This document shows positions 54,664-63,408 of a DNA stretch of 64,000 nucleotides, piece after piece; the stretch's first letter is position 1, and every line of letters starts with the position of its first letter. The translations under genes and the position numbers were made by a program. This DNA comes from Chitinophagaceae bacterium IBVUCB1 (GTDB lineage: Bacteria > Bacteroidota > Bacteroidia > Chitinophagales > Chitinophagaceae): the NCBI GenBank assembly GCA_002127285.1, contig NFUW01000002.1, positions 1,771,630-1,835,629 on the forward strand, given 5' to 3'. Under the pieces are notes generated by a model, which saw only the letters and a list, made by a program, of their open reading frames with translations, did no database searches and was not told the origin of the DNA.

Positions 54664-54671
54664 CAAAAGTA
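54664..54671 (-). promoter_or_regulatory. -7 promoter element for the LUD gene (short leader)
   Basis: Reads TACTTTTG on the minus strand. The predicted transcription start near 54657 is 6 bases before the ATG at 54651. Confidence 0.55.
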
Positions 54672-55252
54672 AAAAGTAAAATGCAAAAACCGGTGTTGAA
54701 CCTCTAAATCCCCTAAAGGGGACTTTTGCATTAAAATAATATTGTTTTGTTGCTTTTTGTTGCCGTTTTTTAGAAACATCGTTTTTGCAACAAAATGCAA
54801 CAATTTGATACCTACCTCCCCTTTCAGGGGGCTTTTTTTATGTTGCTGTATGTTGCCTGTTTGCGGGTGCATGGTGGTTAAATTATATTTTTTTTGCTCC
54901 CCTCCTATTATTAGGAGGGGTGTCCGCATAGCTTTGTGTGGCGGGTGGACGGGGTGGTTTACTCTGCACGAGCCTACCACCCCGATTGGCTTACCTCTCT
55001 CGTCCTTGTTTATAACGAGGATGTTATGTTGCAGCGTTTCAAACGCAGGTGTATTTGCGTCATAGACGCACTGCCTGTTTCATCCCCGTTTCAAACGGGG
55101 ACGAGTGTAGGCTGCATTGCAAACTTTCAGGAGATCCCTCCTTTCGTCGGGATGACGGGTGGTAGATAAGTGTGGTTACATAGCTTGTATTATTACGAGG
55201 TTGCTTCGTGCGTATTTGCCTTCGCAAATACTACCTCGCAAAGACGGGGAGG
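54672..55252. repeat. Repeat-rich non-coding region upstream of the LUD gene
   Basis: About 580 bases without a credible gene. It holds several hairpins: CCCCTAAAGGGG at 54710-54721, CTCCCCTTTCAGGGGGC at 54817-54831 followed by seven Ts, a 9-bp stem CCCCTCCTA/TAGGAGGGG at 54899-54920, GCGTTTCAAACGC at 55034-55046, TGCGTCATAGACGCA at 55056-55070, CCCCGTTTCAAACGGGG at 55084-55100 and GTATTTGC/GCAAATAC at 55212-55231. The core CGTTTCAAACG occurs twice. It looks like a nest of dispersed palindromic repeats; no ORF has family similarity. Confidence 0.75.
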
Positions 55253-55285
55253 AAAAAAATAAAAAGGGCAGCGTTAGCTGCCCTT
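55253..55285 (-). terminator. ftsH terminator
   Basis: Read on the minus strand, a 9-bp stem (AAGGGCAGC with GCTGCCCTT, loop of 4) is followed by a long U tract (TTTTTATTTTTTT). It lies about 40 bases after the ftsH stop. Confidence 0.85.
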
Positions 55286-55303
55286 AAAATATAATTTCAT
55301 TAT

Positions 55304-55326
55304 GCCCCCTTTAGGGGGTTTGGGGG
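55304..55326 (-). repeat. CCCCCTAAAGGGGG repeat element next to the ftsH stop
   Basis: On the minus strand this reads AACCCCCAAACCCCC then TAAAGGGGGC, abutting the ftsH TAA. The same element occurs twice near 63.9 kb, and shorter relatives occur at 54.7 and 54.8 kb. Confidence 0.85.
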
Positions 55327-57309
55327 TTAAGCCGTTTCTGTTGCGGGTGCTATAACGGGTGCGGGTGCTTCGTCTTCGCTGTTATCGGCAAAGGGGCGGG
55401 GGCCTATCAGGCGCACCAGGTCGTCTTTATACAGCACTTCTTTTTTCAGCAGTTCTTCGGCTATTATTTTTACAGCTTCTATCTTATCGTTCAGCAGTGC
55501 TTTGGTACGTACATAAATGCCATCTACCAGTTTGCGCACTTCTTCGTCTATCAGCTTGCCGGTTTCCTCGCTATATGGTTTAGAGAAATTGTTTTCGCTC
55601 TGCGGGTCGTAGAAGGATATGTTGCCTACTTTATCGTTCATGCCATATACGCTCACCATAGCATAAGCCATGCGGGTTACTTTCTGCAAGTCGCTGAGCG
55701 CGCCCGTGCTTATTTTACCAAACACTATTTCCTCTACCGCACGGCCGCCGAGGCTCATGCACATATCATCGGCCAGGTGGTCGGTGTTTTGTATATACAT
55801 TTCTTTGGGCAGGTATTGCGCATAGCCCAGTGCTGCCACACCACGCGGCACGATGGTTACCTTTACCAACGGGTGGGCGTGCTCTAAGAACCATCCGCTA
55901 ACGGCGTGACCAGCCTCGTGGTATGCTATTACTTTCTTCTCTTCCGGCGATATGATTTTGTTCTTCTTCTCCAGCCCGCCTATTACACGGTCTATGGCAT
56001 CGTTAAAGTCGCTCAGTTCTACCTCGCTCTTGCCCTTGCGAGCGGCAATCAGCGCAGCCTCGTTGCATATATTGGCTATGTCGGCACCTGCAAAGCCGGG
56101 GGTTTGCACCGCCAGTTTGTGTATATCCAGGTCTTTGGCCCGCTTGATGGGCTTGAGGTGCACTTCAAATATTTTTTCGCGTCCCTTTACATCGGGTATG
56201 TCTATAGATATTTGCCTGTCGAAGCGGCCAGGGCGCAGCAGGGCAGTATCGAGTACATCGGGCCTGTTGGTAGCCGCCAGTATGATGATGCCGCTATCGC
56301 CGCCAAAGCCGTCCATCTCTACCAGTAGCTGGTTCAGCGTATTTTCGCGCTCGTCGTTGCTCATCACCATATTTTTGCCACGTGCACGGCCTATGGCATC
56401 TATCTCGTCTATAAACACAATACACGGTGCTTTTTCGCGTGCTTGCTTAAAGAGGTCTCTCACACGGCTGGCACCCACACCCACAAACAGCTCTACGAAA
56501 TCGGAGCCCGACATGGAGAAGAAAGGTACTTGCGCCTCTCCCGCCATTGCCTTTGCCAGCAGGGTTTTACCCGTACCGGGGGGGCCTACCAGCAGCGCGC
56601 CTTTGGGTATCTTGCCACCGAGGGCGGTATATTTTTTAGGATTCTTGAGGAAGTCAACGATTTCCATTACTTCCACTTTGGCCTCGTCGAGCCCTGCTAC
56701 ATCGTTGAAGGTGATATTGACACGTGTACCTTTTTCAAACAACTGCGCTTTCGATTTGCCGATGTTGAAGATACCACCTGTGCCGCCACCACCACCTGCA
56801 CCGCCGCTCATCTTGCGCATGATGAGGAACCATACGGCTATCATCAGTAACGCGGGGATGAGGAAGCCGCCTATCTCGCGGAAGAAGCTGACGCGGTCTT
56901 CGTACTTCACACGTACGCGCTGTCCTTCGGGTACGTTGGCTTGCGCTTCTCTCAGGTTATCTTCAAACTGCTCTACACTACCTATGGTGAAGCGTACTTT
57001 GGGCTCGCGGCTGCGGCTTGCAAAGGGCGATTTTTTGTCGGTAGATGGTGTGTTTTGTTTTACATATACTTCGGCTTCGCTCTTGTTTACAATCACTACT
57101 TCTTCTACAATGCCTTTATCCAGATAATCGCGTTTGAAATCCTGAAAACCGATGGCTTGTGTACCGGTAGACAGGTTGCTGCCGAATATCTGCAAGCCGA
57201 GCAGTATCAGCACCATGATGCCGTACACCCAGTATATATTGAACCTAGGGCCTTTTCTCGGTGCCTTTCCATCGCTGCCCGGTATTGGTCTTTTATTATT
57301 CTCTTCCAT
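55327..57309 (-). CDS. ftsH: ATP-dependent zinc metalloprotease FtsH
   Basis: A 660-residue membrane-anchored AAA+ protease that degrades misfolded and short-lived membrane and cytosolic proteins. Two N-terminal helices (about 26-43 and 148-165) flank a periplasmic domain. The AAA module has Walker A GPPGTGKT (242-249), Walker B and the second region of homology ([25 protein letters not shown]). The zinc protease motif is HEAGH (464-468). A run of glycines (AGGGGGTGG) precedes the AAA domain. rsfS lies 52 bases upstream on the same strand, probably in one operon. Confidence 0.97.
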   Translation of the reverse strand: MEENNKRPIPGSDGKAPRKGPRFNIYWVYGIMVLILLGLQIFGSNLSTGTQAIGFQDFKRDYLDKGIVEEVVIVNKSEAEVYVKQNTPSTDKKSPFASRSREPKVRFTIGSVEQFEDNLREAQANVPEGQRVRVKYEDRVSFFREIGGFLIPALLMIAVWFLIMRKMSGGAGGGGGTGGIFNIGKSKAQLFEKGTRVNITFNDVAGLDEAKVEVMEIVDFLKNPKKYTALGGKIPKGALLVGPPGTGKTLLAKAMAGEAQVPFFSMSGSDFVELFVGVGASRVRDLFKQAREKAPCIVFIDEIDAIGRARGKNMVMSNDERENTLNQLLVEMDGFGGDSGIIILAATNRPDVLDTALLRPGRFDRQISIDIPDVKGREKIFEVHLKPIKRAKDLDIHKLAVQTPGFAGADIANICNEAALIAARKGKSEVELSDFNDAIDRVIGGLEKKNKIISPEEKKVIAYHEAGHAVSGWFLEHAHPLVKVTIVPRGVAALGYAQYLPKEMYIQNTDHLADDMCMSLGGRAVEEIVFGKISTGALSDLQKVTRMAYAMVSVYGMNDKVGNISFYDPQSENNFSKPYSEETGKLIDEEVRKLVDGIYVRTKALLNDKIEAVKIIAEELLKKEVLYKDDLVRLIGPRPFADNSEDEAPAPVIAPATETA

Positions 57310-57361
57310 TGTTCTTATTAAATCTTAGGTAATCTCTGTTGTTAGTATATAAACGTTTTTA

Positions 57362-57760
57362 TCAGCTATTATGTTCTTGTTGGTCGGCATCTGCCCATAG
57401 CCCCTCAAGGTCGTAAAACTTGCGGTAGTCTTTCTGAAACACGTGTACTACGATGTTTACATAATCTACCAGCGTCCACAAATCACTTTTTTCTACATGG
57501 TAGGGGCGTTCTTCACATTCCTTTCGCACTATATCTTCAACCGAATCTGCAATGGCATTTATTTGTATGTTCGACTGCGCTTCGCAAAGGATAAAGAAAT
57601 CGGCAACGGCTTCGTCAATCTTTCTCAAATCGAGCGAAACGATGTTTTCTCCTTTTTTTTCCTGTATGGCTTTGATGACAGCTTTGAAAAGCTTGCTGTT
57701 TTTTGTGAGGCGCGTAGTGGATTTTTTCCTGCCCTGCAGTGCGTTTATTATTTTATCCAA
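57362..57760 (-). CDS. rsfS: Ribosome silencing factor RsfS (TTG start)
   Basis: 132 residues. It binds ribosomal protein L14 and blocks 30S-50S joining in slow growth. Typical elements are DLRKIDEAVADFFILCEAQSN and KSDLWTLVDYVNIVVHVF followed by RKFYDLEGLWADA. No in-frame ATG exists in the whole protein and an in-frame stop lies at 57773-57775, so TTG 57760 must start it. It is read divergently from birA; the two promoters lie between them. Confidence 0.93.
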   Translation of the reverse strand: MDKIINALQGRKKSTTRLTKNSKLFKAVIKAIQEKKGENIVSLDLRKIDEAVADFFILCEAQSNIQINAIADSVEDIVRKECEERPYHVEKSDLWTLVDYVNIVVHVFQKDYRKFYDLEGLWADADQQEHNS

Positions 57761-57773
57761 ATTGCTAAAAGTC

Positions 57774-57781
57774 TATTTTTG
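57774..57781 (+). promoter_or_regulatory. -7 promoter element for birA
   Basis: TATTTTTG, an exact match. The predicted start near 57788 gives a leader of about 34 bases to TTG 57822. Confidence 0.55.
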
Positions 57782-57803
57782 TTGGCAATATCCGTAATTC
57801 ATT

Positions 57804-57811
57804 CAAAATTA
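57804..57811 (-). promoter_or_regulatory. -7 promoter element for rsfS-ftsH
   Basis: Reads TAATTTTG on the minus strand. The predicted start near 57797 would give a leader of about 37 bases to TTG 57760. It lies beyond the predicted birA start, so the two transcripts would overlap by about ten bases. Confidence 0.5.
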
Positions 57812-57821
57812 AATAATCTTT

Positions 57822-58577
57822 TTGGCACTCAGCTTACCAACCGCATCAGATGCCCCGATCATAGAACTTGATACGATAGACAGTACCAATAACTATGCCA
57901 TGCGCCTGATAGATGCCGATACGGCACAAGCAGGGCTGACAATCACCGCGCGGGAGCAGACGGACGGCAAGGGGCAGCGGGGCAGGGTGTGGCAAGACAG
58001 CCCCGGCGAAAGCCTGCTGATGAGCATAGTAGCCGTGCCGCTGCATGGGTTGGACAGGCAATTTCTCTTTAACGTAGCCGCCACGCTAGGCATAGCCGAG
58101 GTTTTGCAAAAATTGTGTGAAAACTGCGATATACGCATCAAATGGCCCAATGATATTATTGTTAATGACAAAAAGGCAGGGGGTGTATTGATAGAAAACG
58201 TGATACGTGGCAGCCATTGGGCATACAGCATTATAGGCTTGGGCTTGAATGTGTGGCAGGAAGCCATGCCTGCGGGACTGCCCTACGCTACATCGCTACG
58301 GATGGCGAGCGGCAAGGGCTACGACCTGAAAATGCTGGTAGATATGCTGCGCACGCAGATATTGCAACACATATACTATGCAGATGATACCACAATGATG
58401 CAGCAATACAACCAATACTTGTATCGCAAAGGACAGGTACAGCGTTTTGAAGAAGACGGACAGGAATGGGAAGCCATGATAAACGGGGTAACCGCAGACG
58501 GGCAGCTTGTAGTGCAGCGCACGGACGGCACCATGCAACGCCTGACGCATGGCGTGGTAAACTGGCAATGGCAATAG
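57822..58577 (+). CDS. birA: Biotin--[acetyl-CoA-carboxylase] ligase (TTG start)
   Basis: 251 residues. It attaches biotin to the carrier protein of acetyl-CoA carboxylase. The adenylate-binding loop is DGKGQRGRVW (48-57) and the biotin-binding segment IKWPNDI (106-112) with Lys118 in the KKAGGVLIE stretch. The N-terminal DNA-binding domain of the E. coli BirA repressor is absent, so this is a plain ligase. In-frame TAA at 57810-57812 and no ATG before the conserved ELDTIDSTN leave TTG 57822 as the start. Confidence 0.93.
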   Translation: MALSLPTASDAPIIELDTIDSTNNYAMRLIDADTAQAGLTITAREQTDGKGQRGRVWQDSPGESLLMSIVAVPLHGLDRQFLFNVAATLGIAEVLQKLCENCDIRIKWPNDIIVNDKKAGGVLIENVIRGSHWAYSIIGLGLNVWQEAMPAGLPYATSLRMASGKGYDLKMLVDMLRTQILQHIYYADDTTMMQQYNQYLYRKGQVQRFEEDGQEWEAMINGVTADGQLVVQRTDGTMQRLTHGVVNWQWQ

Positions 58578-58612
58578 CCCGAAAAGGATTAGTTTTATAG
58601 CATAGAAAACGG

Positions 58613-60472
58613 ATGAACGCATTACAACAACAAAAAACGGCGGCTGTATGGCAAATGCCTATACTATTGGTTGCAGTAGTATTGGTGTATATCAACATTC
58701 CGCAAGCGGCGTTTATTAGTTGGGACGATGCCGATTATGTAACCAACAACCCCGATATACACGGCTTTACATGGGCGCATATCAGCAAGTGGTTTTCATC
58801 GTTCTATATTGGCAACTACCATCCGCTAACGATGGCGTCTTTCGCGCTCGATTATAAGATAGGCGGCGCATCGCCCCAAACATACCATATTACCAACCTC
58901 GTGTTGCACGGCGCAACAACTTGCCTGCTGTATGCTTTTGTAAATAATATACAGGGCAACAGGTGGGTGGCTTTTTTTGTTGCCATGCTCTTTGCCATAC
59001 ACCCTGTGCAAACGGAGAGTGTATCGTGGGTAGCAGAGCGCAAGAATGTACTATCGGGCTTTTTCTTTGTGTGGGCTATGTACCTCTACACCCGCTATGC
59101 CGGCGAAGAAAAGAAGATAACCATGCTTTGGGTAACCTTGCTGGGTATAGCCGCCATGTTATCTAAAGCTACTGCGGTGGCATTGCCTGTATCGCTATTG
59201 GCGGTAGATGTGTGGCTGCACCGTCCGTTTAAACAATGGAAATTATGGGTAGAAAAATTGCCCTTGTTACTCATAGCATTTGCCATAGGTATGGTAGCCA
59301 TCAAAGCGCAGGCTGCGGGAGAATTTCTGAACAGCCATCCTGCTAATAGCATAACCGAAACCATTGCTTTTGCTGGTTATGCGTATGTGCAGTATATCAT
59401 TCAGCTAATAGTTCCAGTCAAGCTATCGGTACTCTATCCATACCCAGAACTAACAGCCCTGCAATGGGTATATACATTGATAGCCGTTTGCATAGTAGCA
59501 TTGGCAGTAGTAGCCTACCGCAGGCAGTGGTATGTATTAAGTGGTGGTATTGTTTTCTACACGGTCAACATAGCATTGGTATTGCAGTTTGTACAGTTTG
59601 GCGATGTGCTGCGTGCAGATAGGTATTTGTATATAGCTTGTATAGGTGTGTGGATACCTGTTGTGCAATACACGTTTGACTGGCTTGGGCTGAAGCTGAA
59701 AGAATATACACCCGTTGTATTGCTGAGTATAGCCAGCATTGCACTGGCAGCACTTACTTATCAGCGCAATGATATATGGCTGTCGGAATTGGCTTTTTGG
59801 AAAGCGATAACGAATACCTTTCCCAATGCGGCGATAGCGCAGAGCAGTCTGGGTGGTGTGTACATGAAGCAGGGCGACTATGCCAGTGCGCAACCTTACA
59901 TAGACGAAGCCGTAAGGCTGGATGCCGGCAGCTACAAAGCATGGTATAACAAAGGTGTGCTGCACCTGCGCAAAGGCGAACTGGCACAAGCCGCCGAAGC
60001 ATTGGATAAGTGCATAGCCATACATGAATATCCCAAAGCATTATTTTCTCGCGCCTTACTGCATCAGCAGACGGGGCATCCGTTGCAGGCATTGGCAGAT
60101 ATTGAAAAAGTATTGTCAGCAGAACCGAATAATGCAAGGGCACATTTTATCAAGGCCAATTGTCTTGTACAAAACGGCAATTACGAAACGGCAATAGCCA
60201 GCTACAACAAAGCCATAACATACGGTGATGGCGACCCGCTTTTTTATCTGAAGCGTGGCGAAGCACATGTACAAACAAGGGCATTTGAAGCAGCTATACA
60301 CGACTTCAGTCTGGTAATAGAAAAGAAAGCCGATAATGGCGAAGCATGGTACTGGCGCGGTATAGCCAAGCAACTGGCGGGGCAGATGCCATGCCACGAC
60401 CTGAACAAAGCACGCAACTTAGGTTATAAAGATGCCGAACAAGCATTGGTGAAATTTTGTAATAGTTACTGA
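58613..60472 (+). CDS. TMTC-like membrane protein with TPR domain
   Basis: 619 residues: about ten membrane helices in the first 400 residues and five to six TPR units in the remainder (SSLGGVYMKQGDYASAQPYI and later repeats). The opening contains FISWDDADYVTNNP and NYHPLTMASFALDY, the signature of the TMTC/GT-C group of predicted O-mannosyl/glycosyltransferases, with the acidic pair DD in the first loop. The glycosyl donor and acceptor are unknown. The CruF-like gene starts within its stop codon (TGATG), so it heads the carotenoid operon. Confidence 0.85.
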   Translation: MNALQQQKTAAVWQMPILLVAVVLVYINIPQAAFISWDDADYVTNNPDIHGFTWAHISKWFSSFYIGNYHPLTMASFALDYKIGGASPQTYHITNLVLHGATTCLLYAFVNNIQGNRWVAFFVAMLFAIHPVQTESVSWVAERKNVLSGFFFVWAMYLYTRYAGEEKKITMLWVTLLGIAAMLSKATAVALPVSLLAVDVWLHRPFKQWKLWVEKLPLLLIAFAIGMVAIKAQAAGEFLNSHPANSITETIAFAGYAYVQYIIQLIVPVKLSVLYPYPELTALQWVYTLIAVCIVALAVVAYRRQWYVLSGGIVFYTVNIALVLQFVQFGDVLRADRYLYIACIGVWIPVVQYTFDWLGLKLKEYTPVVLLSIASIALAALTYQRNDIWLSELAFWKAITNTFPNAAIAQSSLGGVYMKQGDYASAQPYIDEAVRLDAGSYKAWYNKGVLHLRKGELAQAAEALDKCIAIHEYPKALFSRALLHQQTGHPLQALADIEKVLSAEPNNARAHFIKANCLVQNGNYETAIASYNKAITYGDGDPLFYLKRGEAHVQTRAFEAAIHDFSLVIEKKADNGEAWYWRGIAKQLAGQMPCHDLNKARNLGYKDAEQALVKFCNSY

Positions 60473-61101
60473 TGGATAAGTTGACAAAGACACCGATACT
60501 GATAGCGGTAGCCGTTATTTTTCACCTGATAGGGTTTGTAGGCATAGGCATACTGCACAACGAAATGGTAAGCAGCCTCACACCGTTTCACCTGCTGCTT
60601 ATGTTTGCGCTGTTGCTGCTCTCGTACAAAGACGATTTCAGGAATTTTATTGGCTGGGTAGGTATTGCCTACCTATATGGCTTGGGTATGGAAGCTGCGG
60701 GTGTGAATACAGGGCTGCTGTTTGGCAGGTATAGCTATGGCGACGCGCTGGGCATAAAAGCGGCGGGTGTGCCCCTGCTGATAGGTGTTAACTGGGTGCT
60801 GGTAGTAGCAGGTGCGTATGCCATAGCGTGTAAAATAAATACTAAACCGCTGATAAACAGTGCATTAACCGCAGCCATAGCCACGGGGTACGATTGGGTG
60901 TTGGAGCCTGTAGCTGTAAAGCTGAACTACTGGCAATGGGAAGGCGGGGTGATACCAGTTTATAATTATGTGTGCTGGTTTGGTGTGAGTATGCTGATAG
61001 GCTCGTACGCCAACAAAGCGCAAATAATCCCGAACAAATTCAGTTTGTGGTTGTTTATAATACAATTACTCTTTTTCATCCTGTTGAGAATTGTATTATG
61101 A
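60472..61101 (+). CDS. CruF-like carotenoid biosynthesis protein
   Basis: A 209-residue membrane protein with six or so helices. GRYSYGDALGIKAAGVPLLIG and ATGYDWVLEPVAVKLNYWQW are hallmarks of the PF04240 family (CruF and bisanhydrobacterioruberin hydratase), which adds water to the end group of acyclic carotenoids. In Bacteroidota this family is linked to carotenoid gene clusters. It overlaps the TMTC-like gene by one base and crtZ by four (ATGA). The exact reaction in this organism is not known. Confidence 0.85.
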   Translation: MDKLTKTPILIAVAVIFHLIGFVGIGILHNEMVSSLTPFHLLLMFALLLLSYKDDFRNFIGWVGIAYLYGLGMEAAGVNTGLLFGRYSYGDALGIKAAGVPLLIGVNWVLVVAGAYAIACKINTKPLINSALTAAIATGYDWVLEPVAVKLNYWQWEGGVIPVYNYVCWFGVSMLIGSYANKAQIIPNKFSLWLFIIQLLFFILLRIVL

Positions 61102-61610
61102 ACTGGGTAGCATACATACTGATTACCATTGCATCGTTCCTCGTTATGGAATTTGTAGCATGGTTTACGCATAAATATGTGATGCATGGTTTTTTGTGGT
61201 CTTTGCATGAAGACCATCACGATGGCGGTTATCATCCGTTTCAGAAAAACGACGCCTTCTTCCTGATTTTTGCCATACCCTGCTGGCTAAGTACCATGTT
61301 TGGTATGATGTATGAAATGTATTGGCTGGTATCTATTGGCGTGGGTATTTTCCTATACGGATGGTGTTATTTTCTGGTACATGATGTAATCATTCATCAA
61401 CGCTTCAAATGGTTTACCCGCAGCAATAACCGCTACATAAAAGTAATGCGCTGGGCACATAAAATGCACCACAAGCACCGCAGCAAAGACGGTGCGGAGT
61501 CTTTCGGGCTGCTGATAGTACCCTACAGGTATTGGGACAAAGTGAAGCAAGACGAAATGAGGCAGGCACAACAAGCAGCCAATCAGGAGCAGGTACATAC
61601 CGCTGCATAG
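61098..61610 (+). CDS. crtZ: Beta-carotene hydroxylase
   Basis: A 170-residue membrane di-iron hydroxylase that adds 3-OH groups to beta-ionone rings (beta-carotene to zeaxanthin). The four histidine clusters are present: HKYVMH (25-30), HEDHH (37-41), HDVIIH and HKMHHKH. ATG 61098 overlaps the previous stop, and the upstream in-frame Met lies inside the previous gene. Its position beside a lycopene cyclase supports the function. Confidence 0.93.
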   Translation: MNWVAYILITIASFLVMEFVAWFTHKYVMHGFLWSLHEDHHDGGYHPFQKNDAFFLIFAIPCWLSTMFGMMYEMYWLVSIGVGIFLYGWCYFLVHDVIIHQRFKWFTRSNNRYIKVMRWAHKMHHKHRSKDGAESFGLLIVPYRYWDKVKQDEMRQAQQAANQEQVHTAA

Positions 61611-61629
61611 TGTATATTTATGCCAGCCG

Positions 61630-62328
61630 ATGGATAGCCGATACACTTACCTGCTGATAGATGTACTGACGGTACTCTTTCCCTTTTTATTGAGTTTCGA
61701 TAAGAAAGTAGCTTTCTATAAGCAATGGAAAAACCTATGGGTAGGGCTTTTGATAACAGGGGTTGTATTCATAGCATGGGATGTTTGGTTTACCGCCATG
61801 GGCATCTGGCAATTCAACGACAAGTATATTTTGGGAGTAAAACCGGCGGGGCTGCCAATAGAGGAGTGGATGTTTTTCCTTGTAGTGCCGTATAGCTGCG
61901 TATTTATTTACGAGTGTTTGTTGTGTTATTTCCCCTTCAGGCAAAAGCGGGATTGGGGATGGAATGTATTACTTGCCATTGGTATAGCCGTGCTGATAGC
62001 GGGCTTTATGAACAGCTACAAAGCCTATACATTCAGCGCGTTCAGCCTATGCGGTTTTGCATTGATACTGTTATACGTATTGCGCCGCAAATTTCCGAGT
62101 TTTCATGCTGCTGCGTTTGTGTTGTGTTACCTTATCAGTTTATTACCATTCCTGATAGTAAACGGTTTCCTGACGGCATTGCCCGTAGTGATATACAACG
62201 ATGCCGAAAATCTGGGCATACGCATTTATACCATTCCTTTTGAAGATTGTTTCTACGGTATGCTGCTGATGCTGGGCAACGTATGGGGTATGGAGTGGAT
62301 GAGGGGCAGGCGTGCTAAAATAAATTAG
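61630..62328 (+). CDS. Lycopene beta-cyclase (CrtYcd-type)
   Basis: A 232-residue, seven-helix membrane protein of the fused CrtYc-CrtYd lycopene cyclase domain family. Each half carries a conserved acidic motif: LPIEEWMFFLVVP in the first (about 75-87) and TIPFEDCFYGM in the second (about 202-212). It cyclises lycopene to beta-carotene, giving the substrate of CrtZ. A TATATTTA box at 61613-61620 may be an extra promoter. Its end overlaps the convergent trpG-like gene by 14 bases. Confidence 0.9.
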   Translation: MDSRYTYLLIDVLTVLFPFLLSFDKKVAFYKQWKNLWVGLLITGVVFIAWDVWFTAMGIWQFNDKYILGVKPAGLPIEEWMFFLVVPYSCVFIYECLLCYFPFRQKRDWGWNVLLAIGIAVLIAGFMNSYKAYTFSAFSLCGFALILLYVLRRKFPSFHAAAFVLCYLISLLPFLIVNGFLTALPVVIYNDAENLGIRIYTIPFEDCFYGMLLMLGNVWGMEWMRGRRAKIN

Positions 62329-62881
62329 CCCAATTCTTCAGTATCTGCAAGCCATCGGGTGTACCCACACTTTCGGGGTGAAACTGGATGCCTATACAAG
62401 GCAATGTTTCGTGCGCTAATGCCATGGTGCAACCATCATCGTCTGCCACGGCTATGCTTTGTAAACCTGTACCATCCAATTGATTGATAGCTAGTGAGTG
62501 ATAACGCATAACGGTAAGCGGATTGGAAATACCCGCAAATATTGGGTGCGATGTGTGAGTGGTGTTGCTTGTTTTGCCGTGCATAGGGTAGGGAGCATGT
62601 ACCAGCTTCGCACCAAAGTGCATGCCCAACGCCTGATGCCCGAGGCATACGCCCAATACGGGTATCTTATCTGCAAAATGCGCTACCGCCTGCATGGTAA
62701 TACCTGCCTGCAAAGGCGTTTCGGGGCCGGGCGAAATGATGAGGCGAGATGGGTTGAGGGCTATCAGTTGTTCAAGCGTTATTTCATCATGACGATACAC
62801 GGCACATTTACCACCTGCTTGCAACAGGTAGTGATGCAGTATGTAGGTAAACGAATCGTAATTATCTATGAGTACCCACAT
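62315..62881 (-). CDS. pabA: Glutamine amidotransferase, anthranilate/aminodeoxychorismate synthase component II
   Basis: 188 residues of the TrpG/PabA class I glutamine amidotransferase type. It hydrolyses glutamine and passes ammonia to chorismate for tryptophan or folate. Catalytic Cys79 in LGVCLGHQALG and His168/Glu170 in FHPES are present, as are LIDNYDSFTYI at the N-terminus and ISPGPETP. No trpE or pabB lies nearby, so TrpG and PabA cannot be told apart. It is last in a yqeY-cvpA-pabA operon and overlaps cvpA by 20 bases. Confidence 0.92.
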   Translation of the reverse strand: MWVLIDNYDSFTYILHHYLLQAGGKCAVYRHDEITLEQLIALNPSRLIISPGPETPLQAGITMQAVAHFADKIPVLGVCLGHQALGMHFGAKLVHAPYPMHGKTSNTTHTSHPIFAGISNPLTVMRYHSLAINQLDGTGLQSIAVADDDGCTMALAHETLPCIGIQFHPESVGTPDGLQILKNWANLF

Positions 62882-63407
62882 AACTGTTTACTTTATTGAA
62901 AAATGTATCGAGGTCTGTAAATACATCTTTGGCAACAGGCAGCAATGCGCCTATGTGTTGCAACACCCAAGGTGCCAGTTTGATGAAATGCGGATAGGTG
63001 ATAGACGAGCTGATAGTAGCCGCACCTATCAATTGCATCTTGCCTGCAATCCACAACAAAGAGCTCCATGCCATAGCAACCATAAAGCTATATAATATTC
63101 CGCCTGCCAGTTTGTTCAGCCAGCCTATCATTACCAGATTGAAAGATGTTTCAATGGCTTTTGCCAATAAGCGCACTAATAACACCACCCCAAGAAAGAT
63201 GGCGATATAACTAACGGGCATAGCCCATGCGGTGGTAACGATGTGCCTGTCGAGCAGGTAAGTGGCCAGTTTTTCAGATAGTCTCAATGCCAAGATAATA
63301 CCCAGCATAACGGATATAACAGCAAACGCGGCTACGATGAAACCCTTCATGTAGCCGCGTACAAAAAATATAATCAGTAGTACGATACCTATTGCATCCA
63401 GTATCAT
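62862..63407 (-). CDS. CvpA family membrane protein
   Basis: 181 residues with four membrane helices. The pattern MILDAIGIVLLIIFFVRGYMKGF, with the GY.KGF turn, is typical of CvpA (colicin V production) proteins, whose molecular role is still poorly defined. The C-terminal tail is soluble. It follows yqeY after one base and overlaps pabA by 20 bases. Confidence 0.85.
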   Translation of the reverse strand: MILDAIGIVLLIIFFVRGYMKGFIVAAFAVISVMLGIILALRLSEKLATYLLDRHIVTTAWAMPVSYIAIFLGVVLLVRLLAKAIETSFNLVMIGWLNKLAGGILYSFMVAMAWSSLLWIAGKMQLIGAATISSSITYPHFIKLAPWVLQHIGALLPVAKDVFTDLDTFFNKVNSYVGTHR

Positions 63408-63408
63408 C

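Noticed and set aside
54742-55065. 107-residue frame in the repeat-rich spacer near ftsH
   Set aside because: Built from hairpin repeats, low coding quality, no recognisable family.
55952-57127. 391-residue open frame on the plus strand across ftsH
   Set aside because: Antisense shadow of ftsH; the Ser/Pro-rich translation mirrors the codon use of the real gene.
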